Below, piece after piece: positions 1 through 5,320 of a stretch of 5,320 nt of DNA (the first letter of the stretch is position 1; every line of letters starts with the position of its first letter). The notes under the pieces are model-generated. The model was not told the DNA's origin. It was given only the letters and a program-made list of their open reading frames with translations, and did no database searches. Source of the DNA: Acidimicrobiaceae bacterium. GTDB taxonomy: Bacteria > Actinomycetota > Acidimicrobiia > Acidimicrobiales > RAAP-2. The DNA lies in contig PMAL01000026.1 in assembly GCA_003152555.1 (NCBI GenBank), positions 1-5,320 of the forward strand, in the 5' to 3' direction. The position numbers were made by a program, and so were the translations under genes.

Positions 1-186
1 CCTCACCTGCTCTGACAGCGCCCTACGGATACTTGAACCCAAGGTCTTCTTCTCCCGCTCACTGATATAGATAAGGTACGCGTATTCGAGAATATGAACA
101 CACTGGGGTCGGTCACACCATCGGATGAACCAATTCGAGACGCGTGCCCCCAAATGAAAGGAATACCGATTCCACTGACAAGGCAT
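1..186 (-). CDS. Possible 5' end of an unrecognised gene, cut by the left window edge
   Basis: Reading the minus strand from an ATG at 186-184 gives 62 codons without a stop, running off position 1. The last third looks like real protein: it reads YAYLIYISEREKKTLGSS and continues into an Arg/Glu-rich helical stretch ending SEQVR, with mostly G or C in third codon positions. The first ~35 residues (MPCQWNRYSF onward, rich in Trp and Cys) are much less convincing, so the true start may be further downstream or the frame may be a remnant. I do not recognise the family. If real, it is divergent from the ATP-grasp gene and its control region would lie in about positions 90-260. No clear Shine-Dalgarno sequence precedes the ATG. 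This could also be chance; the evidence is only the open frame and its composition. Confidence 0.3.
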   Translation of the reverse strand, partial: MPCQWNRYSFHLGARVSNWFIRWCDRPQCVHILEYAYLIYISEREKKTLGSSIRRALSEQVR

Positions 187-259
187 ATTGCGTGCGGCTC
201 TTCAAGAGAACAACATCGCAGTATTCAACGCTCGTTTTCGTGCGAAAGCACAGTCACCC

Positions 260-1411
260 ATGCTTGATGACGCCCATCACGCAAGGCCGACGGTGGTCTT
301 TGTTGCTGACGCCCCGTGGGAGTGCTTCTTCCACCTGGCGGCCATTCTTCGGAAGGCTGGATTTCGGACGGTGCGCGTCTCCGTAGGGCAATCAAGTTGG
401 CAAGCCAACCGCATCCTTTTTGATCGCCATGTCTCGCTTCCTTTTCCGCCAACTCCAGAAGAGTTGGCGGAAATCCTGTCCACCGAGTACGTAACTGATG
501 TTCAGCCGACGGAGAGTCTCGCGATGACGACATACGCCGCCCTCAACTTGCTGCCTTCTTCGCAGCGTTCGGACATTTGGATCGGCCGATCTGCGTTTCT
601 TGACAAATGGAGCGTCGCGAACGCCTTGCGCCACCTCGGGCTTCGAACTCCCGACACTCTTCTCGCTGATGCCACCTCACCGATCGAAGCGGTCGCGAAA
701 TTATCCTTGCCAATTGTCCTGAAGCGGCGAGTGGGCTCTTCCGGATCTGAAGTCGAGGTATTCAACACCCTCGAATCTCTCCAGGCGTTCGTGGCGGAGA
801 TCGAATGCTCCAGTGAGTGGTTCTTCGAACGATTTATTGAGGGTCACTCGTTGGTGGGCGCGAGTTGCGTTGGCGACGACGGCATCGACTTCATAGCAGC
901 CTATGAGATTCTCAAACGCTTCAATGTACGTGGCTCCTCAATCATGGTAGAGATCCGGAACGACGCGAAGATTGTCGAGACGGGAAGATTGCTGATCAAC
1001 TCCCTGAAAATTCGTGGATTGGTGTGCTTTGACATCATTCGGGACTCGAACGGCATCGACTGGATCCACGATGTTAATCCCCGAGACTTCGGAGGATTAT
1101 CCATGTGTCAGCTTGTCGGTTTTGACTTTCATGGTGCCTATATTCGATTCTTAGAAGGACGCGGTCCTCTCGAGCCGAGCCGATTCGATACTTCTGAAGT
1201 TAAAGCATTTGTCTTTCCCCATGGATGGAAGGAGCTACTCCGATCGGGGCCACCGTGGACCGCTGGGTTTCGTATCTTCCTATGGACGTGGCGGTACGGG
1301 AGACTCCTGGGCCCCCGATACTTCCTCTCCTTGGCCATTCGAGGACCGGCCACAATATTCCGGCGGAATTGGAAACGCCCGGGAACCCGAGCGGTAGGGA
1401 CTAATTACTGA
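260..1411 (+). CDS. ATP-grasp domain ligase (carboxylate-amine/thiol ligase type)
   Basis: The product of 383 residues (from ATG 260) is a probable cytosolic ATP-grasp enzyme. The family activates a carboxylate as acyl-phosphate with ATP and joins it to an amine or thiol. An N-terminal Rossmann-like pre-ATP-grasp region (about residues 9-110, starting RPTVVFVADAP) leads to the DK pair at 115-116. The ATP-binding lysine lies in PIVLKRRVGSSGSEV (K155, Gly/Ser loop 159-162), the adenine-linker-type segment is FFERFIEG (E190), and metal ligands are D258 and the HDVNPRDFGG motif (D271, N273, R275). The last ~55 residues are aromatic and basic and have no family assignment from me. An in-frame TTG at 188 would add 24 residues; neither start has a good ribosome binding site, and ATG 260 is preferred because the fold begins eight residues later. 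The stop lies 2 bp from the end of the converging AraC-type frame. The gene is less GC-rich than the genes to its right, which hints at transfer. Substrate cannot be read from sequence; no partner genes are visible. Confidence 0.85.
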   Translation: MLDDAHHARPTVVFVADAPWECFFHLAAILRKAGFRTVRVSVGQSSWQANRILFDRHVSLPFPPTPEELAEILSTEYVTDVQPTESLAMTTYAALNLLPSSQRSDIWIGRSAFLDKWSVANALRHLGLRTPDTLLADATSPIEAVAKLSLPIVLKRRVGSSGSEVEVFNTLESLQAFVAEIECSSEWFFERFIEGHSLVGASCVGDDGIDFIAAYEILKRFNVRGSSIMVEIRNDAKIVETGRLLINSLKIRGLVCFDIIRDSNGIDWIHDVNPRDFGGLSMCQLVGFDFHGAYIRFLEGRGPLEPSRFDTSEVKAFVFPHGWKELLRSGPPWTAGFRIFLWTWRYGRLLGPRYFLSLAIRGPATIFRRNWKRPGTRAVGTNY

Positions 1412-1413
1412 CA

Positions 1414-1767
1414 TCACGCTCGATCGGACTTACGTTTGAAGTACGCTGCCGGCGTGATTCCGGTTTCACGTCGAAATGACGCCACGAACGCACTGACTGA
1501 TTCGTAGCCAACGGAACGAGCGACATTGGTGACCGGCGCTCCATCGGCCAGTGCCTCCATGGCCGCGCGAAGTCGCAGTAGCGACCGCCACCTTCCGAAA
1601 GGCAAGGATGTTTCGGTGAGGAACGCACGAGCGAGGGTGCGGCCACTTGCTCCCACTTCCTGTCCCCACTGCACCAAAGTCCGGTCGTCGGAGGGATCCT
1701 CGATGAGCATCTCTGCGACGCGCCGGGAACGCTCTTCGCTGGGCATGCGCACGTCAAAGGACACCAC
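1414..1767 (-). pseudogene. AraC-family C-terminal DNA-binding domain, probably a truncated regulator
   Basis: The 117 residues are almost entirely an AraC/XylS double helix-turn-helix. The first HTH is at about residues 29-51 (RTLVQWGQEVGASGRTLARA), the second at about 78-100, and the family signature GYESVSAFVASFRRETGITP is at 87-106. The sequence most resembles the C-terminal part of cupin-sensor AraC proteins of about 250-300 residues; residues 1-16 look like the linker that normally joins the sensor to the HTH. The sensor domain is missing. A TAG stop lies only three codons upstream of the first possible start (GTG 1767), no Shine-Dalgarno sequence is present, and the DNA upstream belongs to other sequence. 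I infer a 3' remnant of a deleted gene. The alternative is a functional stand-alone HTH protein like SoxS or MarA (107-127 residues); the HTH itself shows no frameshift or internal stop, so this is not excluded. Confidence 0.7.
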
Positions 1768-1780
1768 GGACTGGCTCTAA

Positions 1781-1843
1781 CAGAGCGACGAAGAACTTCG
1801 TGCGGCGGAGGAGATCGCTACCGCGATGCGCGGCGAGAATTAA
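1781..1843 (+). pseudogene. Orphan 3' tail of a plus-strand gene (about 20 codons)
   Basis: In-frame codons from 1781 to the TAA at 1841-1843 read QSDEELRAAEEIATAMRGEN, a strongly protein-like amphipathic, charged helix with high G/C in third positions. A TAA at 1778-1780 lies directly before it, so nothing further upstream is continuous with it. The palindrome starts at the second base of its stop codon, as expected for a real gene end with a terminator behind it. I infer that it is the C-terminal end of a gene whose body was lost. The family is not recognised and chance cannot be ruled out for so short a stretch. Confidence 0.35.
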
Positions 1844-1860
1844 CGAGATCTGATCTCGTT
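1842..1860. terminator. Perfect 9-1-9 bp palindrome, likely bidirectional terminator
   Basis: AACGAGATCTGATCTCGTT is a perfect inverted repeat with 9-bp arms and one central base. In RNA it can fold as a 7-bp stem with a five-base loop. It overlaps the stop codon of the glyoxalase-like gene (TAA, 1861-1859 on the minus strand) and the stop of the orphan plus-strand tail (1841-1843). Its place between two converging stops fits a terminator serving both strands. No U-tract follows on either side, so it would be of the U-less type reported in actinobacteria. The same symmetry could also be an operator for a dimeric regulator, though no promoter is evident next to it. Confidence 0.5.
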
Positions 1861-2581
1861 ATCGGGGGGTTAACACGCAGAACTCATGGCCATCGGGATC
1901 AGCCATGACCACCCAGTTGACCTCGCCTTGGCCAATGTCGATGCGAGTCGCCCCAAGAGAAAGAAGACGCTCGACCTCAGCGTGCTGATCGCCGTCGACG
2001 GGTGGAGCAAGGTCGAAATGTAGCCGATACTTCCCGGTCTTGGGCGTCAATGGACCACCGCCCCAGGTGATCATTGGTCCGCCGCGCGGCGAGCGAATCG
2101 CGGCCTCTTGGTCCTGATCCCAGACCAATGGCCAGCCCAACGCTTCGCTCCAGAAGTACCCGACCTCCTGGGAACCTTCGCTCGCCAGCGCACCGATGAA
2201 TCCGCAGTCGGCGAGGAAACTGTTGCCCGGTTCAATGATGCAGAACTCGTTGCCTTCGGGGTCGGCAAGCACCACGTGACTCGCGTCCGGGCCCTGACCG
2301 ATGTCCAAGTGGCGGGCACCAAGTGCGAGCGACCTCGCCACCGTCCGGCGCTGATCCTCGGTCGACGTGCTCGTCAGATCGAAGTGCATCTGGTTCTGAC
2401 CGACCTTTGGCTCATCGGTTGGAAGAAATCCGATCCGAAACCCCGTGTCATCACTCGGCAACAACTCATTTTCGTCTTCGGGGTCGCTGGCCATCTCCCA
2501 ATCCAGGACGCCGGACCAGAAACGCGCGAGACGCTGAGGGTCATTCGCATCGAAGCGGAGCGCAACGAGTTGACACGTCAT
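1859..2581 (-). CDS. Two-domain VOC/glyoxalase-like protein
   Basis: This 240-residue protein has two tandem vicinal-oxygen-chelate (glyoxalase-like) modules, about residues 1-118 and 119-240. Each begins with a strand-helix unit containing FW (FWSGVLDWEM at 22-31; YFWSEALGWPLVW at 142-154), has a central HFDL strand (H66, H188), a helix ending LGA, the motif DIGQG, and a closing ADPEGNEFC or ADPDGHEFC strand (E112, E233). H66/E112 and H188/E233 occupy the usual VOC metal-ligand positions, but many members of this Glyoxalase_6-type group have no known reaction, so the substrate is unknown; the protein is probably cytosolic. The frame stays open upstream to 2779, but those 66 residues are Arg/Ser-rich and unlike the family. 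ATG 2581 is chosen because the fold starts at once and AGGAGG lies upstream at 2594-2599. A palindrome follows the stop. Function could be small-molecule binding, resistance or isomerisation; only the fold is certain. Confidence 0.9.
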   Translation of the reverse strand: MTCQLVALRFDANDPQRLARFWSGVLDWEMASDPEDENELLPSDDTGFRIGFLPTDEPKVGQNQMHFDLTSTSTEDQRRTVARSLALGARHLDIGQGPDASHVVLADPEGNEFCIIEPGNSFLADCGFIGALASEGSQEVGYFWSEALGWPLVWDQDQEAAIRSPRGGPMITWGGGPLTPKTGKYRLHFDLAPPVDGDQHAEVERLLSLGATRIDIGQGEVNWVVMADPDGHEFCVLTPR

Positions 2582-2593
2582 AGCTGCCGCCCA

Positions 2594-2599
2594 CCTCCT
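2594..2599 (-). promoter_or_regulatory. Ribosome binding site of the glyoxalase-like gene
   Basis: AGGAGG on the minus strand is a full anti-16S match, 12 bases before the ATG at 2581-2579. The spacing is somewhat long, but the site fixes this ATG as the start in preference to the more upstream in-frame starts, for which it would lie inside the coding region. Confidence 0.65.
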
Positions 2600-2850
2600 C
2601 TCTGCTGACTTGGAACCACACAGGATACGTTCTTTGCGTCCAGAAAGAGAAACAACGCTAGGCGAAGAAGACCCGCGACGTGAAGAGAATGACACGTACC
2701 GGCACCCGCGTGGGATCATATGCGTGTCGCTCCATGGTCTCACGACGCCGCTTCCAGCGTGGCGTTGGGTCAAGGACAACTCGCCACGGACTCTTCAGAG
2801 ATGTTCCCGACACACGCAAACCCGGGTAGTGACCAACCGGGCTCGAGTGC
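2600..2850. other. Gap with no convincing gene; leader of the glyoxalase-like gene
   Basis: Open frames on both strands here give Arg-, Thr- and Ser-rich translations without domain character, so I regard them as chance. The minus strand should carry the promoter of the glyoxalase-like gene; hexamers near 2620-2660 (such as TATCCT) are too poorly matched and spaced to call. The stretch also lies just downstream of the peroxidase-like fragment and may hold decayed sequence from it, but I could not recognise any. Confidence 0.5.
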
Positions 2851-3231
2851 CTACGTTCGTGAGCGGGGCACACCACCAGCCTCGGCCTTGGCGAGCACGA
2901 AGGCGGTGGCGGCACGCACACCGTTGAGAAAGAGCGTGTCCTGCTGGACCTTGGTGAGCCCAAAGTCGGTCGCGACCAGGCCGGGGTAGATCGGATCGGT
3001 GCCCGTCCCATCCGACGACCTCGTCAGTCGGCGCGGGCCCGGCGAGGGCAGTTCGGGTCCCCACCCGACAGCCTCATCACCGGTATCGAACAGATTCTTG
3101 CGACGAAGCACCATGCGAAGGCCAACCAAGGTGAGCAAGGCCAAGGGTTTGGGGAGCCGGTCCCAGCCTCGGTGGTAGTCGAGAGAACTCGCCGCACGCA
3201 TGTAACTGCGCTTCAGCACTCCATCGCGCAT
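2851..3231 (-). pseudogene. Heme-peroxidase-like N-terminal fragment joined to unrelated sequence
   Basis: The frame from ATG 3231 encodes 126 residues. Residues 12-50 (for example GWDRLPKPLALLTLVGLR, then RRKNLFDT) resemble the N-terminal region of actinobacterial proteins related to animal-type heme peroxidases. RRLTRSSDGTGTD at 67-79 resembles the start of the catalytic domain, where family members usually continue with a YND motif and then FGRNVP. Here that motif is missing; after about residue 79 comes YPGLVATDFGLTKVQQD and a hydrophobic segment ending in a stop, which I cannot place in the family. Full-length relatives are about 500-600 residues, so all heme-binding and catalytic parts are absent. 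I infer a deletion or recombination that fused the 5' end to another coding sequence in frame; both parts keep high G/C third positions. An ATG at 3258 is also in frame, but 3231 follows a G-rich stretch that could serve as a ribosome binding site. The family match is from memory and is moderate; an unknown intact small protein is the alternative. Confidence 0.45.
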
Positions 3232-3244
3232 AATCGACCGCCCC

Positions 3245-3271
3245 CCAATGGAATCCATCGACGTCCATTGG
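3245..3271. repeat. 8-bp inverted repeat upstream of the peroxidase-like fragment
   Basis: CCAATGGA (3245-3252) and TCCATTGG (3264-3271) are perfect inverted arms separated by 11 bases. The element lies just upstream of the preferred start at 3231 and covers the alternative start at 3258, so it sits where an operator or a leader hairpin would be. Regulator and function are unknown. Confidence 0.4.
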
Positions 3272-3526
3272 ATTGTGATATTAGCCTTCGCCCACGAATA
3301 CTGAGAAGAAGATTCTGCGTTTTACGTGCCGTCGCGATGTCGAGGTGCCTGGTCCAGACAACCGCGAAATGGATCTCTCCGAGCGCAACGGATAACCCGG
3401 AGTCAAGAGACCGCGAGTGACGTCGAAGTAACGCTCGAGACAAGGTAGACGCATCGTGACTTTCGTCGCCGTGCTGCTGGCGGCCAGCAAAACTGCTGCT
3501 ACTCGTCACCCAAGGCCGTGAGGCGC
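3272..3526. other. Gap between the peroxidase-like fragment and the Ig-domain gene
   Basis: No gene is convincing here. A minus-strand frame from ATG 3454 to 3281 (58 residues, starting MRLPCLERYF) has a weak GAAAG upstream and mixed codon use; it resembles nothing I know. A GC-rich hairpin, TGCTGGCGGCCAGCA (3475-3489, 6-bp arms, 3-base loop), lies 38-52 bases past the stop of the Ig-domain gene. It could help terminate that transcript, but no U-tract follows it on the minus strand. Confidence 0.4.
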
Positions 3527-5320
3527 CTAGACAACCCTGGCGATCCGACTCCCGGAAATGACCACGCTCAACGAAGCCGACGACGACATAAACGTGCCGT
3601 CGCCGCTGTAGCTGGCCGTGATCTGGTGAACCTTCCCACTGGCCTGGACAATGTTCTCGGTGCACACGGCCGTGGCCTGGGAGGAGAGGGCCAGGTTGAC
3701 GCAGCCCGCAATGACGACGCCACCGTCACTCAGCGTCACGGTGCCGGTGGGTCGGCCCGCACTGAACTGACCGGGCAGCACCGACACAAAATACGTCACG
3801 CGACCCAGCCCGCGCTTCAGATTCGACGACGACCGCAGGAGCACGATTGACCTCACCTTGGAAACCGTCACCGTGGTGTTGGCCGAGGCGCCCTTGTAGG
3901 TGCGGTCGCCCGAATACGTCGCGACCATCAGTTGTGATGATCCGAGTGCGCCCGAAACGCTCACACGACAGCTCACCTGTCCTCGGTAGGAGAGCGCCAG
4001 AGTGGTGCAACCGGGAATGGGCGCACCGTTGTCGCTGAAGCTGACCGTGCCGCTAGGAGTGGGCTGGCGGAACGCTCCGGAAACCTGGGCGAACAACGTC
4101 ACGTCGCCGCCCGGGCGCACGTTGTTGGCGCTGGCCACGAGCTCAATGCGAGCGGGCAGGTTCCGACTCGACGTGAGGACCGCCACGACAAAGGGACCGG
4201 ATAGCGCCGGGGGCGTCACGCCATTGCTCGCCACGACCGAGTACGTGAAGTGCGTTATGCCCGCGGGCACCGTTGCCGACACCACGCCGCTGGTGGCGCC
4301 AATGCTGAGCCAACTTGGCGCCCCGGGAGCGAGCGCGTAGGTGGGACTCGGCGTGCCCGTCGCGACGAAGGTGTAGTGGTAGGCCGTCCCCGACGTCGCG
4401 GTCAAGGGCGGGGTGTCGGTGCTGAACTTGGGAGCAACTGAAGTGAGCGCGCCCACGAACACCGTTCCTTCCATCTGGCTTAGCGTGGGCGACGACGTTG
4501 CGTTGACGGTGATGGCAATGCAGGCGGGCGGGCCAGTCAAGACCTCGTTGGAGACCGCTTCGTATCCGCCCGCGCCGGCGTTGGCCGCCGGGTTCCACCA
4601 CATCACGCTGGTGGCCCCACCGAGGTCGCAGTCGTTGATGGTGAGCGAGGTAAACGTGTTGGGGCTGCTGATCGCGACGTCGAAATACCCTCCGCCAACG
4701 GAGAACGACGGTGCACCGACGGGATCGGCGGCGTAACGACCCACCGTGATCGCACCCGTGCCCTGCGCCGTCGCCGTCACCGAACCAGTAGTCGCAGTCG
4801 ACGTCGACGTCGCGCTTCCGCCGACGGTCTCATTTGTCCCCGACGTGCAGTTTTCCAGCGCCCCGCAGGCGGGTGCTGGTCCGGCAGCCGGAGTCACGTC
4901 AAAACTGTTCGAGAGAACCGTCGTGGCCAGTCCGCTGGTCGCCGTGAGCGTGTAACCCGTCCCCGCCGCGCTGAGCGAGCAGGTGAAGTGAGCGACGCCA
5001 CTGGTGACGGTCACGGGATTTGACGTGCAGCTCAACTGCGCCCCGGGCGTGCCCGTGCTCAGCGTAATGCTGAGCGTGAACTGGTCGGTGTTGTCGCCCG
5101 TCACCACGTCACCACCGGACTCGACCGAGACCGCCACGTCAAACGTGGACGACGCGGACGTGGTGGTGGGCGGTTGGGTCGTGAACACGTCCTCGGGCAG
5201 CGCGGCGGCACCGAATTCGTAGGCGTTGGCCTCAGCATCAGCGGGCACCGCCGCGACCGGCGTCGCCGGATCGCTCGCGTTCGTGAAGGTGACGTCGACG
5301 TTGGTCTCGAGCGTCGTCTC
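3527..5320 (-). CDS. Large secreted/surface protein with Ig-like repeats (C-terminal part)
   Basis: The frame is open to the right edge, so the start and any signal peptide lie outside; 597 codons are visible. Numbering from the in-frame GTG at 5248: residues about 30-120 form an Ig-like beta domain (FTLSITLSTGTPGAQLSC). Residues 125-268 form a Ser/Thr/Gly-rich beta module with DCDLGGATSVMWWNPAANAG, of a type found in actinobacterial surface proteins. Residues 272-357 are a putative Ig (He_PIG) domain with YHYTFVATGTPSPTYAL and WLSIGATSGVVS. Residues 367-464 and 467-563 are two Big_3-like Ig repeats (PSGTVSFSDNGAPIPGC, then ATYSGD; PTGTVTLSDGG, then ASYSGDGTF). Cysteines come in probable within-domain pairs (74/90, 207/243, 414/427, 516/529), which fits an extracytoplasmic location. 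The protein ends soon after the last repeat in SGSRIARVV, with no LPXTG motif or membrane anchor, so it is released, held non-covalently or anchored through its unseen N-terminus. A structural, adhesive or matrix role is inferred, and no catalytic domain is visible. Confidence 0.88.
   Translation of the reverse strand, partial: ETTLETNVDVTFTNASDPATPVAAVPADAEANAYEFGAAALPEDVFTTQPPTTTSASSTFDVAVSVESGGDVVTGDNTDQFTLSITLSTGTPGAQLSCTSNPVTVTSGVAHFTCSLSAAGTGYTLTATSGLATTVLSNSFDVTPAAGPAPACGALENCTSGTNETVGGSATSTSTATTGSVTATAQGTGAITVGRYAADPVGAPSFSVGGGYFDVAISSPNTFTSLTINDCDLGGATSVMWWNPAANAGAGGYEAVSNEVLTGPPACIAITVNATSSPTLSQMEGTVFVGALTSVAPKFSTDTPPLTATSGTAYHYTFVATGTPSPTYALAPGAPSWLSIGATSGVVSATVPAGITHFTYSVVASNGVTPPALSGPFVVAVLTSSRNLPARIELVASANNVRPGGDVTLFAQVSGAFRQPTPSGTVSFSDNGAPIPGCTTLALSYRGQVSCRVSVSGALGSSQLMVATYSGDRTYKGASANTTVTVSKVRSIVLLRSSSNLKRGLGRVTYFVSVLPGQFSAGRPTGTVTLSDGGVVIAGCVNLALSSQATAVCTENIVQASGKVHQITASYSGDGTFMSSSASLSVVISGSRIARVV
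3560..4150 (-). repeat. Two tandem Ig-like (Big_3-type) domains
   Basis: These are coding repeats of about 98 residues within the surface protein (4150-3857 and 3850-3560). Both share the order: N-terminal strand, G+VT strand, PxGTVxxSD, GC, xLALS, a second Cys 13 residues after the first, then a YSGD strand and a terminal V-rich strand. The protein sequences have diverged considerably, so the duplication is old rather than a recent DNA-level repeat. Confidence 0.75.

Noticed and set aside
26..45. On the minus strand the sequence resembles a tRNA T-arm (GGGTTCAAGTATCC).
   Set aside because: The stem around the TTCAA-like loop does not pair, and no acceptor, D or anticodon arms can be drawn around it; it reads better as coding sequence.
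84..140. Direct repeat ATTCGAGA at 84-91 and 133-140, and the small near-palindrome TATTCGAGAATA nearby.
   Set aside because: Eight-base matches of this kind are expected by chance and do not line up with a promoter I can support.
1788..1799. Small inverted repeat CGAAGAACTTCG upstream of the AraC-type frame.
   Set aside because: With only 5-bp arms it lies inside the orphan coding tail and has no adjoining promoter; not enough to call an operator.
2582..2779. A 66-residue N-terminal extension of the glyoxalase-like protein in the same open frame.
   Set aside because: It is Arg/Ser-rich without domain character, and a full AGGAGG site marks the ATG at 2581 as the start.
3456..3521. A plus-strand 21-codon frame from GTG with a signal-peptide-like hydrophobic stretch (FVAVLLAA) and AAGGTAG upstream.
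   Set aside because: It is too short, has a charged C-terminal half with no cleavage pattern, and overlaps the hairpin; most likely chance.
4795..4815. Short GTCGAC/GACGTC simple repeat in the Ig-domain gene.
   Set aside because: It encodes a Ser/Thr-rich linker (STSTAT) and is explained by codon use there rather than by a separate element.
4002..4955. Several plus-strand open frames opposite the Ig-domain gene.
   Set aside because: They are antisense frames produced by high GC; the minus-strand frame shows clear domain structure throughout.

Overview
The window looks like a piece of a GC-rich actinobacterial chromosome, possibly from the Acidimicrobiia or a related lineage. The class is inferred from the style of the long secreted Ig-domain protein, the tandem glyoxalase-like protein and the AraC-type sequence; no rRNA or other marker is present to confirm it. 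GC content and codon choice are uneven. Roughly the first 1.4 kb is less GC-rich than the rest, which suggests separate histories for the two parts.

Layout, left to right: (1) at the left edge, a minus-strand reading frame runs out of the window and may be the 5' end of an unrecognised gene. (2) A plus-strand ATP-grasp ligase gene follows, with recognisable nucleotide- and metal-binding motifs. (3) Converging on it, only 2 bp from its stop, is a minus-strand AraC-type DNA-binding domain without a sensor domain. It looks like the 3' remnant of a larger regulator. (4) Next comes a short orphan plus-strand tail of about 20 codons and a perfect 9-1-9 bp palindrome, probably a bidirectional terminator. 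(5) A minus-strand two-domain VOC/glyoxalase-like protein follows, intact and with a strong ribosome binding site. (6) After a non-coding leader there is a minus-strand fragment that begins like an actinobacterial heme peroxidase but switches to unrelated sequence and stops early. (7) After another gap, the C-terminal ~597 codons of a large Ig-like-repeat surface or secreted protein run on the minus strand and out of the right edge.

The genes do not form an obvious pathway or operon. The recurring theme is erosion: a truncated regulator, an orphan 3' tail and a chimeric peroxidase fragment sit between intact genes, as expected of an accessory region shaped by deletions and insertions. No transposase, integrase, CRISPR array, tRNA or rRNA was found. 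I see no convincing new multi-gene system. The most distinctive items are the orphan ATP-grasp enzyme, the palindrome with its orphan gene tail, and the chimeric peroxidase fragment.
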